A DNA stretch of 64,000 nt from Meandrina meandrites (Eukaryota > Cnidaria > Anthozoa > Scleractinia > Meandrinidae), in NCBI GenBank assembly GCA_963693305.1, contig OY855906.1:31772991-31836990 (forward strand), read 5' to 3'. The position numbers and the translations under genes were made by a program. The notes below the pieces were generated by a model. That model was not told where the DNA came from, searched no databases, and saw only the letters and a list, made by a program, of their open reading frames with translations. This document shows, in pieces, positions 22,786 to 35,489 of the stretch. Within the stretch, counting starts at the first letter, position 1; each line of letters starts with the position of its first letter.

Positions 22786-24770
22786 TTCACCGAGATTGAA
22801 AAGAATAATTGTTTTAGTATATACACACGAAGTGATCTCAAAACAGACAATCTAGACATTTTCAATAGGAAACCAATGAAAGGCAATTTTATTGACGTCT
22901 AATTTGACGTCTCAATTCATGCGTGAAACACGTACAAAACAGTACAAAACTATTTACAGATTCTTTTAACATGGCAAATACACAATCTTCGATAAAATCC
23001 TCGTCAAAATGGTCCTTTTACACAGTTCAAATCAGCAACTTTAATTGAAAGTCTGCATGGAAATCGATAACTGATCAATTAAAGTTTTCGAAGTTATCGA
23101 GAAAGGCTTGTTGTTTGGATCGTTGCGAAGGTGCCTGTCAATGGCGGCTCGAATTGAGGTGAGTGTTGTCTTGTTGTAATATGACCTGTCTTGTTTTCTT
23201 GCGGACATATAAAACTTCAATTCTTCTTTTTCCATTTCCTCGATTTCGGTGAGAAATTCGTTCTGTCAGGCAAACCAGTCTACAAAAATACTTGTAATGA
23301 GACAAATTTTAGTCGTGAAGATTAATTGCTCCCTATTTAGCAATAGGTCGAATTCACGGTAATTATCTCGATAAACAAACTGAAAAACACTTGTTTGCAA
23401 AACATGACTTCTTCACTTATCTTTAAAAACTTTTAGGCCAAAGTTCGTTGCCTTCTTGGTGTTTTCTGGCTCGCTGTCGTCTTTTATTTTCACTATTTTT
23501 GATACTGAAACGCTAGCGAAACGCAAGTTTACGCCGGCCATTTTGTTTTATGTTTTATGGGATAATGCATTATCCACTCGGTAGCGAGTGAATAATGCGG
23601 CATTAGCCCGAGATAGCGAACCAATCAGATTGCTGGAATAGCCAAGATTACTGAGTGTGTATATACTAATTTGTTTTATGTTTTATGGGATAATGCATTA
23701 TCCACTCGGTAGCGAGTGAATAATGCGGCATTAGCCCGAGATAGCGAACCAATCAGATTGCTGGAATAGCTAAGATCACTGAGTGTGTATATACTAATTA
23801 ACAATTATTCTTTGAAATCGAGGTGAATAGTGGCAGAATATTTACCGAGCCGCGTAGCGGCGAGGTAAATATTCTGCCGCTATTCACCGAGATTGAAAAG
23901 AATAATTGTTTTAGTATATACACACGAAGTGATCTCAAAGCAGACAATTTAGACATTTTCAAAAGGAAACCTATGAAAGGCAATTTTATTGACGTCTAAT
24001 TTGACGTCTCAATTCATGCGCGAAACACGTACAAAACTATTTATAGATTCTTTTAACATGGCAAATACACAATCTTCGATAAAATCCTCGTCAAAATGGT
24101 CCTTTTACACCGTTCAAATCGGCAACTTTAATCGAAAGTCTGCTTGGAAATCGATAACTGATCAAACAAAGTTTTCGAAGTTATCGAGAAACTGGAGAAA
24201 GGCTTGTTGTTTGGCTCGTTGCGAAGGTGCCTGTCAATGGCGGCTCGAATTGAGGTGAGTGTTGCCTTGTTGTAATATGACCTGTCTTGTTTTCTCGCGG
24301 AGATATAAAACTTCAATTCTTCTTTTTCTATTTCCTCGATTTCGGTGAGAAATTCGTTCTGTCAGGCAAACCAGTCTACAAAAATACTCGTAATGATGCA
24401 AATTGTAGTCGTGAAGATTAATTGCTGCCTATTTAGCGATAGGTCGAATTGATCACAGTAATTATCTCGATAAACAAACTGAAAAACACTTGTTTGCAAA
24501 ACATGACTTCTTCACTTATCTTTAAAAACTTTTAGGCCAAAGTTCGTTGCCTTCTTGGTGTTTTCTGGCTCGCTGTCGTCTTTTATTTTCACTATTTTTT
24601 ATTCTGAAACGCTAGCGAAACGCGAGTTTACGCCGGCCATTTTGTTTTATGTTTTATGGGATAATGCATTATCCACTCGGTAGCGAGTGAATAATGCGGC
24701 ATTAGCCCGAGATAGCGAACCAATCAGATTGCTGGAATAGCCAAGATCACTGAGTGTGTATATACTAATT
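22786..24770. repeat. Two tandem copies of an approximately 0.9-1.0 kb unit
   Basis: Copy 1 (22786-23798) and copy 2 (23879-24770) both run from 'tattcaccgagattgaaaag' through 'gacgtctaatttgacgtctc' and 'ggcttgttgtttgg' to 'gtgtatatactaatt'. Between them (23800-23878) is a hairpin with arms GGCAGAATATTTACC / GGTAAATATTCTGCC that copy 1 lacks at its own left end. In copy 1 the final 128 bp are themselves duplicated (23543-23670, 23671-23798); copy 2 has one (24642-24770). Reading frames on the minus strand at 23041-23235 and 24128-24316 are copies of each other and have no recognisable domain. Confidence 0.85.
23543..23798. repeat. 128 bp direct tandem duplication with CCAATCAGATTG
   Basis: Two adjacent units start TTGTTTTATGTTTTATGGG and contain the palindrome-rich 'ataatgcattat', 'cactcggtagcgagtg' and CCAATCAGATTG. 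A third unit ends the second large repeat (24642-24770). Confidence 0.88.
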
Positions 24771-24983
24771 GACGATAGTCGATGATAGTTGAAGTGCGCG
24801 TTTCCGTTTGACCACCAACTATCATGCGCTATCATCTGCTATCATCAACTATCATTCATTTTGAACTTGTTCAAATTCTTCATGATAGTCGATGATAATT
24901 TTTCCAGTTTGACAACGCGTATGATAGTTCATGATAGTTTTTCGGTCAACTGTTTTCCCCAAAAATCGGCGGGCTCGTTTAAA

Positions 24984-25250
24984 ATGGCCGCCATAAGTTC
25001 CTTGCGAGGCTCAACTGCAGCTTCAGAAATTCGTGTTTATATTCAAGATGATAATCATGAAAATATTGAAGACCAAGATAACATAGAGAAGATATCTTCC
25101 GAAGAAAGCGTCAACTCGCAATAAAAGAAGCGTATCACTAAATGTTCATCGGGTAAGAAGGGCAAAGCGGCGAGATGGGATAATGACCTGATATTACGTC
25201 TAATAGAATACGTCGCGAAAAATTCATACTTTTACAAGTTTGTCTCACGC
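24984..25250 (+). pseudogene. Remnant of a Harbinger Myb/SANT-like DNA-binding protein
   Basis: From the ATG at 24984 an acidic 46-codon stretch ends at TAA (25122-25124). The same frame continues at once with KKRITKCSSGKKGKAARW, then DNDLILRLIEYVAKNSYFYKF, up to about 25250. A Lys-rich linker, a Trp (codon at 25176) and a Leu/Ile-rich helix followed by an aromatic pair is the first-helix pattern of Myb/SANT/MADF domains, which Harbinger elements encode as a second protein. The rest of the domain is missing and one in-frame stop interrupts it, so it is not functional. The match is by pattern only. Confidence 0.45.
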
Positions 25251-25466
25251 GACGCCATTTTAGTGTTTACATTTTTACGCGGAAAGAGCCTGGAACGTAC
25301 TGCCTGCTCGCGTGACTTTGCTCACGTGACTGCCGGTGAACTATCGTCAACTATCACGAACTTCTTTGGCCGTTTGACCATGTCAATGATAGTTGGTGAT
25401 AGTTGATGATAGTGAGCAGAGAATCAACTATCATCGACTATCATGCGCCGTTTGACCAGGGCTTAA

Positions 25467-26062
25467 GGACGTTCCCGCTAATTGTGCGCATCCTTACTGC
25501 GCACGTAATTCCTGTCGCACATATAGGGCGAGTAGCCGTTGCGTTAACTTCGCTTGCAGTTTGCTAGCTTAAGTGGTCGGTGACCCCCCAACTTTTTTCC
25601 TTAACAGATTACTTTTGTTAATAATTATCTACGTTTTGTAAGAAAATAATAAAAACAAAAACTATGGATTAAAAGTTTGATTTTTTTCGTCCCACGCACG
25701 TTCGAATTCTGCTTTTTGATCTTTTCGTTTTGCCGCACGACGCGGGTTCAAATGTTTCTTCCAGGCGAAAAGGATGGCAACACTAGGAATTATTTACGCA
25801 ACAGGCGTACTTCTTAAAAATATGACCAAGATCGTTTGCCTCTGTTTACTCATCATCGATATTTTAACCTACAAACCCTGTAAGCCATGCTAAATTACGT
25901 GCGCCAATTTTTCAAAATCAGGGGAGTTTTCTACAGGCTTTATCTCTGAAACAAAGTCGGTGACCCCCACTTGTTTGTATGTTGACACAAGTAACTCATT
26001 ATCCGACCTCAGTAAAAATTTTAGAAAAATCTATGGACTAGAAATTTTTCGCGCGAACGTCC
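25467..26062. mobile_element. TTAA-flanked element, family copy 1
   Basis: It begins TTAA|GGACGTTCCCGC, directly against the TAA of the Harbinger-derived element, and ends GCGCGAACGTCC with a decayed right TTAA. The interior is collinear with 63253-63909 ('gcgcatccttactgcgcacg', 'gtagccgttgcg', 'ggtcggtgacccc', 'tctgaaacaaagtcggtgac') but lacks about 45 bp near the left end. Confidence 0.78.
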
Positions 26063-26069
26063 TTTTGAT

Positions 26070-29000
26070 TAAATTATAAGTATTTTAAGATGCGTCACCT
26101 AGTTACTGATTTTCTGAGTTCGCTTCTCATGTCTGCTCAATAGTTTTAACCATATTGTTACGAGAATTACAGTTTGACCATGCACGTGATCTACTATTAG
26201 CTACCATGGTGGATGTAAATTTTTAATTAAACCTACTTGCTGAGTTATCTCACCAGCGTAAGTTAACGATTTGTTTTCATGGTAACCCACCCACTCACTT
26301 ACCCATCCTTTCGTCCTGTCTGTGACTTACAGTCGCCATCAAAACCCTTTTATGGTAACTTGTACCTTTTTATTATACACTGTTGACGATAAAACCTAAC
26401 TGACTTACCGCAACTGCCCAAAAACGTCACTTTAAATGCAAATATGCAACCAATAACATTCCTTCTAAATTGTTGAGCAAAGCTTAATTTGGCACCGATA
26501 TGGAATAGATCAGAGTATTAGACCACTTCCCAAACGGTTCATTCATGTCTGCCACGTTCATTTATGATAAAAGAGGTCGAAGTCATTGGGAGGTTGCGAA
26601 GTTTAAAATATATCCCATTAACAATCTAACCACTTGCCAACAGTTGGGAATTGTTTGTATTGAGGGAAAATTAACATTATTTGTCGGCGGATTTCTTGAC
26701 AAAATGTGACGGACATTTCCACATCGGATTCCAGATGTCATAAAAGCAATTACTTGTTCTTATCACCAAAACCAGGCTTTATATTATTAATGAACAATTA
26801 AGAAAACAAAATGTCCGCCTCTTCTGTGTACAAATGTGACTAAAGCGTGCAACGGTGATGTTTTCGCCATAATGTTGTGGGAGTATTTATCTTTTGGCCG
26901 AAACACGGCATTTTCTGTTACGCACAACACCAGCTGAAATTGATTTCCCAACGTATTTATTTTTTCAATCCCGCAGAGCTTCCCCGAGTTCTTTTTCTTA
27001 TTATTATCTACGCTGGCAATGCTGATTGGCCAACCATTACTTCATTATACTGCTAGCCCTTCGAATTTGTTGATTCATGAAGACAATTATCCGCGAGTTG
27101 ATGGCTTTCTTAACTTTCGTATCCTGACTGCTTTCGAGATAATTTTTTTGTTATTGCAGTGGTAAATAAACCTATTAAGTCAAAAAGCCTCTCGTTCCAA
27201 GCTAGGGCTTTTACTTCGTGACGTACTGCTTGATCTAAATTTAGATAGGTTGATGAGAATTTTGTAGTTAAAATTTTGAAAAAGTAAATAGCTTCTCAGA
27301 ACTGAATTTGAAATTCCTCGGCTATTTGCTCTCTGGAGCGCAAAAGAAAAATTAATGTCTATGTTTACATTGAAAACGCCATAATTGAAATTCCGCGAAC
27401 AGGAACCTGTATCTTAGCTCCAACATGTCTCACAGCAAACTAAAATACTCTGACGCTTAGTAGCATTGATCTGTTCACACAATTCTGGATAGCTTGATAA
27501 AGGCTGTTCAGAAATTAGGCAGTTTCGATTTAGGCATTGGATCATACTCTATCGATCATCTTCGTATTCGTTTGGGATCAGTCAGTTCTCTAGGATAACG
27601 GTAATTAACATTTTACTAGCAAAAGAAATCTCTTCGTATGGTCACGTATTTAGGTTGCTAAAATGATTCTCGATGAATACGGAAGTTGTGGCAATAACCA
27701 AGCAAGGAAAATCACATTGTACTTAAAGACGAATGCGTATTGATAAAGTCAGTCGGCTTTCCTTACCCACTTCACTTGCCGTCCGAGCCATATACGTCGT
27801 TGTCGCCGCATCTGCTGAAACGAATGCTGCACTTTGTTAACACGTGATCTGGTAGAATAGTGTGCTCATCAAGAAGAGGCAACCGGACTATTTTCGGGTT
27901 TGTTTGTTTGTTTACTGGAACCTACAGAAGGTGCTCAAGCGAAAACATGGACTGTGCTTTTAAGTCTTGGAATACTAGCCGAACATTATGAGGCCTATTA
28001 GCTTACCTCGATTTAACCTGTCAGATAAGCTGGAGAACCTGTTATACAATTGAAGTTCGTTATTCACGATAAAACGTCCAATCAGAATCTTCAGAAATCA
28101 CCCTAATCGTAATGTTCATTCATTGTATCCGACTGTTCGGTAACACTATTTTCGTCTATGCAAATGCGCGGACGGGACCGTCAGCCGAGTTGGCTAAAAA
28201 TCAATCAGACGATATTTCGCAACATTGAACAGGATACTTGTGCAAATTGGTCCCTTTTTTTTTTGATTTTGGTAAATGTAGTATTGTAGTATTGGAAGAA
28301 GTGTGATTAATTATGTAATATGTCTGATTGGAGTCCAAAAATAGTCCAATTACTCAGCACAACACGTATGCTGTCTTATTAGTGCTAAAATGGGGCTTGC
28401 ATGCTAAAAAAGTAATTAAGTCCCAAAACTTTTTCATAGCTTTGAATGAAACCGATAGGATGAAGTCACGTTAGTATCAAATTCAAACTTCACCTGTGCA
28501 ATGACCCCGCACTTGCATGTTGTACCCTTTTCCGTTTATGGCATGATCAACAAAGTATCAATAAACTGTAATTTATTATTATTATAAAGCCTGCAGCGAA
28601 GAGAAATAATACACTTCCTACGTTTTTGCTTGGAACGGTAATAAATGAAAGGCAACGAGGAAGTAGAAACTTAAAAATAGCGAAATAATCAAAATAATTA
28701 TTGTCATTTTTAACACCGCCCTCACCGTTGTCAGACATCCTCTTTCCGACTAATCGACCTCTGCCATTTTTCGAGGTCTGCTCTAAAAATTAAAATTCTA
28801 TCATTACTGCTGGGTTTTCTATACTGTACAAATGTTAATTTTGTAGCTTATGCAATAATACTGAATTTGTTAATCGTCAGCCGTAAAAGTTGTCCAAAAA
28901 AAAATCGTCCAATATCAAACAATGGTAAAATAATGAATTAATCCAGCAGCTCTAAATTGCTTTCATTGTCTAGTTGCACAGGAACTGTTAATTTATGGCC

Positions 29001-29984
29001 TAACCACTGGGTGTCCATGTTATTCACCGCACAAAATTAGACTCGCTAATGATTGTAAATTGAAAAACTGAAAAATACACTCATTTAACTATTTTCAGCT
29101 GGGCCACTAGCTTCCCCAAAGTGCATTTCAATTTCAATAAAAACCATCAACCAACTAATGACCTAAAAACTTAACCATCTCTCTGCAATTTCTTCTAAAT
29201 GTGAACTGTCGTGTTAACCTTCCCCCCCCCCCTCCCCCCTCTATAAACACCTGCTTCTTGGGCAGACCGGCAAATAAAATTTCACACAAACGCATATCAT
29301 TTATCTTTTTGTTTTTGCCAGATAACAAACACGCGGAAACCGCTAAAAAACATTAATTTGTGCAACTTTAATCTTTTTTATTTTTAGGAAAAGGTTTTAT
29401 TAGCTCAGCGCGAAAAATTACAAAATAAAAGAAATGCTATAGGTGTGTCGATGTTTTTACGTGACTGTTACCATTTCGTGACGAGTGGCATGGCCCACGG
29501 TTCAATTCTCAGGTGGTCTTTCATGCTTGAAAACTTGGAAACAGAAAAGCTTTCAAGAATATTTAGTGTTTTTAAGGCCATAAGACTCATCATTAAGTAT
29601 CTGAATAATCTGTGATGGGAAACCGCACAAAGTGCTATTGATATAAGCGGTTTTATTTCGATTCCGAAACAAATTGCTTCACCAAAATAAACATTTCCTT
29701 GTTCAATTCATGTTTATCAATTTTCGTTATCTCTTCCTTCTTCGTAACTTTCCAAGAAATTATAGCTTAATATTTTACAAGATAAACAACAATCTTGTAA
29801 AGTAAAACGATGTTCCTATGATCAATTTCAAATTTCTCCTCAAAGAATATACTGTCAAATTAAGGAAAACAGGTGGCAACAAACACTATAAAAGAAGAAA
29901 GCATATCATCTACATACTCTGTCATCTTGCAGCCAGAAAAAATGTAAATATTCTGAGCTAAAGAAGAGTCATAATAATTTTGTT
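26070..29984. other. Gene-free stretch
   Basis: AT-rich with no exon or complete repeat that I can support. There is a C run at 29222-29232. The short minus-strand frame 28547-28738 has an ATG but no recognisable domain. Confidence 0.35.
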
Positions 29985-30057
29985 GGCGTCCCAAGCGAAT
30001 CAACATATTCAGCAAAGTTCAGGCGTCCCAAGCGAATAGACCTACATATTCAGCAAA
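29985..30057. repeat. Local direct duplication, about 35 bp
   Basis: GGCGTCCCAAGCGAAT...ACATATTCAGCAAA occurs at 29985-30016 and 30022-30057; the second copy has a 4-base insertion. Confidence 0.85.
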
Positions 30058-30059
30058 AA

Positions 30060-32230
30060 GTCGATCAATTTTGATCAGTACTACTAATATAACAACTGAA
30101 CTACTGAAAGTTTTCTCATTTTAATCAATAGAGTTGCATGTATACGTAGATAAGTTTTAAGTTTGATGCCGCGTAAATTTAACATAAATTTATTTTAAGA
30201 TAAAGCAAGATGCCGTTGATATAAATTATTTGCTTGAAAAGTATTTCGTTTTTGCATTAAATGCTGTTTTCAAGCCTAAACAAACAGGCTTTTAACAGAG
30301 GAAAGAATATACAGGAAAGCTTTTTCAGAAATGAAAGAGGACAACTTCGAAGTGTAAGCGAGGCAGACCAATTACAAAACAAAAACACATATACACAAAG
30401 CAGCAACGAAAAGCAAGCAGGGAAATCAGTAAACATGACCAGACGAGAACGATAAAAAAATGAAAGGTGAGATCTTAATTCCGTTTCCACTCGAATGAAC
30501 AAGCGTCCAGAAAAAGTAACTCTAAAAAAATGAAAATATATTCACGTCAAGGGCTAGTAAATTGCCAAAAGCGCTCGAAGTTTGTCATCTACGAAATTGA
30601 TTAGCTTTGTGGTATGCTTGGCAGTTTGACGGAAAACAAATTATTTGGGGACGATCCTCGTTGGTTAGCAAAGGTTTCTGACAAGTATTTAGCTTAATTT
30701 GAACATATTCCAAGATATAATGCATAAAAATAATCAACTCAGTGTTTTTAATTTGGCTTTAATTCATGATTTTAATTTGACGGTTATGAGCTTTCACCAA
30801 AAAAAAGAAATTGCCTGTTGTCCTTCACTGTCAGTGTTGTACTCATTTGTTTCTTTGGGCAGTTTATGGTCTTTATTGCCCTTGGAGCGGTCGATGGTTG
30901 TCTTCTTTAAGGTCTTTGTAACTGCTTTTACTGATTTAACATATTTTGCAGAAGCTAAAATAGTGTTCCTTTAACAAAAAGTGTTTTGATGTTGACTGTT
31001 TCTTGTTGGTTTTACTATTAGAAAAAAATCATTAAAAAGGGATTGTGAAAGATGTATTGAATACAAATTCACGAAAGGCTTCAATGTGCTTTATATAGGG
31101 ACACAATTGCAAAATTAAAAACCAGCAATGCCATGCTTTTGTTTCACTGTTCCCCTTGCCGCACATAACCAAACATTTACTTACCTTTTTATTCGAGCAC
31201 TGATGATGTCACACACCAGGAGAAACCGAAGATAGAGAGTCAATTACGAAGAGAACAGAAGGGATTTTAAAACTGGTTTCCTTAGAAGATCCTCAGCAAA
31301 AATAAATAAACTGTGTATAAAAGGTAACACGAGAAAAAAGACTTACCGTTGACCGTATAGCGTAGACTTTAAGCTGTATAAGTCGTTTCAAGATATTGGG
31401 TTGACGTGCATATGATAAATTCACTTCTGGTCGACCAAAAATATATTACGTATTTCCATGGTATATAATATTACACATCAACCAGTGACCAATAAGAAAG
31501 CGAATTATTAAAATTGACTCATCTTCCGGAGACATTTGTTTGCTTATTGCCGAGATGTGGGAAACAATCAACTTATTCATTTAAGATTTGCACGACACTG
31601 TATTTTGAAATTTGGCACGGACAGCTAGAAACTGAACCACACATCGTCCAAGTATTGGTATTCTTATGACTGTAAGTTTAGATGTAAAAGAGGTTATCTG
31701 AAAAATACATTAAAACAAACGAATTGGAGTAAAATAATTATATCTTTTCCCGAGGGTTCCAAAAGATTACCTATCGATATAATTTTAATTGCAGCCGTAC
31801 CACGAGGCCCTTTTCATGTGCCGAAAATTAATTGTGTTGTAGAAACTAGACACTAATGGCTTTCGTAGTTGCGTCTTTCGGTCAGATTTTGTTTCCGCAA
31901 ATTAACGTTTCCTTTTGAGTAAGGGTATGATGCATCGCTCAACGGGAGTCATATTGCAGTTACGAAATGACAGGCTCGGTTTCATCTCGTGACCTGATGA
32001 CGTCATCCATCAGTAAGAAATCGCAGTAGGAATTATCCCAAGTTGTTTACTTTTGATTGCAAAAGTTCTGTGATATCGACAGTTTGCGCCAGCTGTTTAA
32101 TGAAGCATGTATTACACCGTTTAAATGAAGAAAAAAAAGGTAGAAACAATAAATTAGCGAAAATAAGGAATAACTGATGATTGTGTCGCTTCCAAATGTT
32201 CAGGAGAGACATTTGAATTAATTTGTACTG
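30060..32230. other. Gene-free stretch
   Basis: No defensible exon or element. A palindromic CRE octamer TGACGTCA lies at 31998-32005. Confidence 0.35.
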
Positions 32231-32235
32231 TACGT

Positions 32236-32395
32236 CGTTGAAGTATCGTATCGTATTTAAAGTAGTGCGAGTATAGTAAGAAAAGCGCAGTATCGTAAGT
32301 AGTGTACGTAATGTATAGTAATGTAAGTGCTGTAAGTATTGTAAGTATAGTATTGTAACTGAGTAGCGTAGGTATTTTAAGCAAAGTGTAGTGCT
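32236..32395. repeat. GTA-rich degenerate microsatellite
   Basis: Irregular iterations of GTAAGTATT, GTATAGTA and GTATCGTA over about 160 bases. The minus-strand frame across it (32154-32384) is a by-product of the low complexity. Confidence 0.8.
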
Positions 32396-32481
32396 TGTAG
32401 GAATAAGAAAAACGCTGAACAGTGGAAACGAATGTTTAATCGCTTTACCTCATGCAAGTTTCGTCACTACGCCATAAAGTT

Positions 32482-32630
32482 AACAAAATGACGTCAGTTT
32501 TCTTACGGCTGTGCTCTTATTGACAATAACATACGTCATAACACTGCCTGTACTTAGCACTTTGCAGTGTTCTGACGACATTCGTTATCAATAAGAGGAT
32601 AGACACATGATAGACTGACGTCAATTTGTT
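32482..32630. repeat. 149 bp imperfect inverted repeat with a CRE octamer in each arm
   Basis: The outer arms are AACAAAATGACGTCAG and its near inverse; the inner arms are CTCTTATTGA...CACTGC (from 32514) with the inverse closing at 32597. TGACGTCA is complete in both arms (32489-32496, 32616-32623). It is probably a small MITE. No TSD identified. Confidence 0.7.
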
Positions 32631-32639
32631 CTTTACAGT

Positions 32640-34400
32640 TCCAAAAAATAAAAAACAACAAAAACAACAGCAGCAAAACGATCGAGCGTAGACTTCAGAT
32701 GGCGCCATATACTTCGTACTAAGTAAAATAACTTTGAATCAAATATATAAATTACAGAAACGGGTTTTCTTTAACCTTTGTTCCATTAATGAATGTGCTG
32801 CCTCTATGCTGTAACCTAGGGAGATCGAGGTAAATATAAAATTCCTATGGACTAAGTTTTTTTCCCGTTTGCTTTAAAACGGTAGAAATTTTCGATCACA
32901 ACAAAACAATCTTAATTCCTATGCTTATTTTGTTTATCAGCCCAGTTAATCTTTTTCGAAATAAAATGCGGCTATGAGGTCTTAAAGCTAGCAGAATTTA
33001 CTATCATGATCTGCGTTCGGTTTGGATAAACCGAACTGTGTAAAGTGTTTGGTTGTTAATTGACTGAACTGTGCAATCTTTGCCCTCCCCTTTATTCTTT
33101 GACAGAAATCTTGAAATATGCTCATAGAAATTAAATGGACCATGGTTAAAAGAAACGTCCAACTGTGTGGCTCATCGGCCTTTGTTCGGTGGCATGTGGT
33201 GTGTAGGATCAGCGAGAGCAGTTCTTTTTTTAACCATAGCTTCAGGGTTTCCTCTTATATTCATACTGCTAAGGAAATTAAGGAACAATTTAGCCTTGCA
33301 TCTGCCTTTTTTTTCAATAAAAGCAAGATGTTAATTGTTTGTCATATCTCCTTATAAGACAGTCAAAGTATTCTTTAGCTGATGACTTCTGACACTATTT
33401 CTTACGAAAGCTTTAATTTCTTGCATTTGTTGCATTTTCTTTGAAGCTCAAGCCTTATAGCAAATCTCTTATCGAGCAAGCTCGTACAGTTGATAGTCTT
33501 ATATTGGTCCCGCTCTTTATGGTTTGGTTATTAGTCTCTACGTTTTCTCGGTCCATAAACTCGGGATACAAAACAAAAAGAAAGAAAGCAAACAACAACA
33601 ACAACATAACGATTGTTCATAATCTTTATCTCGTTACGCACAGAGTTAAGATAAATAAATGTACAATGTACATACTTGTCTAGAGATTTCCAGCGGGCGG
33701 CAAATTACTTCTAGATCGTTCGCCTCTCTCGGCCTATATTTCTTAGAGTTTGTCGATACAAAAAGTTGACTGAATATAAAGATAACACTGACGAATTTAT
33801 GATAGGTCCGAATTTGTGCCGGAGAATTGCATAAGTGCTGCATAGGGATGCTGTTTATCGACAGTTTCTGTTTCGTCTCTTCTTGCCAAAAATGCTCTTC
33901 TTGTCAAAAATGCTTGCAATGGGTAGGTGCCTCGAGCATTGTGAATGATCAAAAAGAAAAGACTGAAGTCCTCTTCCTATACATTTTCGTTCAATTTGTT
34001 CCTTCAAGTGTTCATACCGAAAGGAGTATAGCAAGTGTATTTCATAAAAGAAGTGAAAACCGATATTTCGCCTAAACAGTCACTTCCCCAATATTCAACT
34101 GCTTGCTCCGGGTGCTTTAATGAATCAACATGCCGCCGACGTGCGGTAAAATAAATGAAATCAAGTGAGTACCAAACAGGCAACTGGGAATTTACACACT
34201 AATGCAAAGAAGACCATCAAATCATATGGAAAATAAATACTTTTTTCACTTCTTTATTTGCGTCATTATATTATATTCCGGATGATATTAGGCCTTATCT
34301 TTCGCGGCCGAGTTACGCCGGATTTATAGAGTCTATCCGGAGGCGAGTGCATGTTTATAATTCTAATTAATGACAGACAACAGCTCACTATATGGCTAAA
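32640..34400. other. Gene-free stretch
   Basis: Several frames of 60-82 codons occur on both strands, none with a recognisable domain. Nothing else supported. Confidence 0.35.
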
Positions 34401-34413
34401 CAAACGCCTACTT

Positions 34414-35171
34414 GCATAGGCGTACTGGGGCATTTTTTTTGCCAGGGGGGGGGGGGGGGGTGAACCATTTGCCCAAAAAATTATCGAAAGTCGCCCAAAT
34501 TTTTACGAAATAGTCGGAAAGAAACGAGGGTCATACGATGCACTAACATAGGCCTACATATGAAGTGAAAATAATCTTACATATGAATCTATCATATATG
34601 CTGCCTCATAAAACACGTTAAAAGAAATATAGCTGTCTCTGCCAGCCGAAGATATCAACGATACGATCCATGTCATTGCTGACTACAGAGTTGGCGTATG
34701 CATTTCGATGTTAATAAGTGCGATGTTACTAACACGTTATTGCCCCATGGTACTGCGGAGGTACGTTTTCAATCTGCGCAACGTACTGAATGATCGTTCT
34801 GCAGAACGTGATGTAGTAGGTATCATTGCAAGGATGTATGTACCACATTCTGAGAAAACTCAAACATATTTTCTCGTGCGTTGTCTCCAGCAACAATCAT
34901 GTAGCCTAATCCGCAAACACGACGAAAACTCGCGTACATTTTCTGCTCGGCTCCCAGAATCTCGCCGTCAATTTTGTAAAATTTTGCAACGCAGGGGAAG
35001 CTTTCTTTATAAGGTGTTTCACTCTGACAGAAATTTATTATGTCTTCTAAAAAAAGCATGGAAACCTCTTTAGAAACTAGCTTTGCCCAAATTTCTGCTG
35101 CAGCACCCAAATCCTGAGTTGCCTATTTTATTTTGGGTGGGGGGGGGGGGGGGGGCCGTACGCCCACGCCT
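34414..35171. mobile_element. MITE-like element bounded by G runs
   Basis: The left side reads CATAGGCGTACTGGGG followed by a 16-base G run (34445-34460) and TTTGCCCAAA. The right side has TTTGCCCAAA, a 17-base G run (35139-35155) and GGCCGTACGCCCACGCC. The outer ends look like diverged inverted repeats of a TAGGCGT...GTACGG type. The frames at 34708-35073 and 34823-35110 overlap on opposite strands, with no known domain. Confidence 0.45.
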
Positions 35172-35358
35172 ACTTGTACGTTTAACGGGGGAGACTCTTA
35201 ACTACAGATCCAGTGCAGTTGCTAAGGGGTTATTGAAGACTCTAGTTTGTGGCAAGCGATTTTGAAGCGTTTTCTAACACTAAATGGTCAGTAGTTCGTA
35301 TAGTGTGATCGTCCGGGTGAGGGTAGTTCTGATTCCAATTGTATTTGGGGGGACACCT

Positions 35359-35451
35359 GGCCCCAGTTGTTCAAAGGGCGGATAACGCTATCCAGTGGAT
35401 AAATCACTATCCAGTGGATAGTCTAGTTTGTTTTCCCAACACTTATCTGCC

Positions 35452-35486
<35 letters not shown>

Positions 35487-35488
35487 TC
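35359..35488. mobile_element. Palindromic MITE, 'GTTGTTCAAAG' family, copy 1 (right end lost)
   Basis: GGCCCCAGTTGTTCAAAGGG is followed by mirrored blocks GGATAACGCTATCCA, GTGGATAAATCACTATCC and their inverses. The right terminal repeat is missing after 'atccactctctgg'. Same family as 39667-39814 and 51992-52085. Confidence 0.82.
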
Positions 35489-35489
35489 T

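Larger units (their letters stand above)
22738..25463. mobile_element. Harbinger-derived element, TSD TAA, carrying a 2 kb tandem insertion
   Basis: The TIRs AGCCCTGGTCAAACGGC and, inverted, AGCCCTGGTCAAACGGC are flanked by TAA (22735-22737 and 25464-25466), typical of PIF/Harbinger. Repeated GATGATAGT/ACTATCATC 9-mers crowd 24775-24935 and 25375-25445; they are probably subterminal transposase-binding repeats. About 740 bp belong to the element proper. The block 22786-24770 is a tandem repeat inserted near the left end. A broken Myb/SANT-like frame lies at 24984-25250. Confidence 0.82.

Noticed and set aside
34708..35110. Overlapping 121- and 95-codon frames on opposite strands
   Set aside because: They lie inside a MITE-like element and have no recognisable domain; no basis to prefer either.
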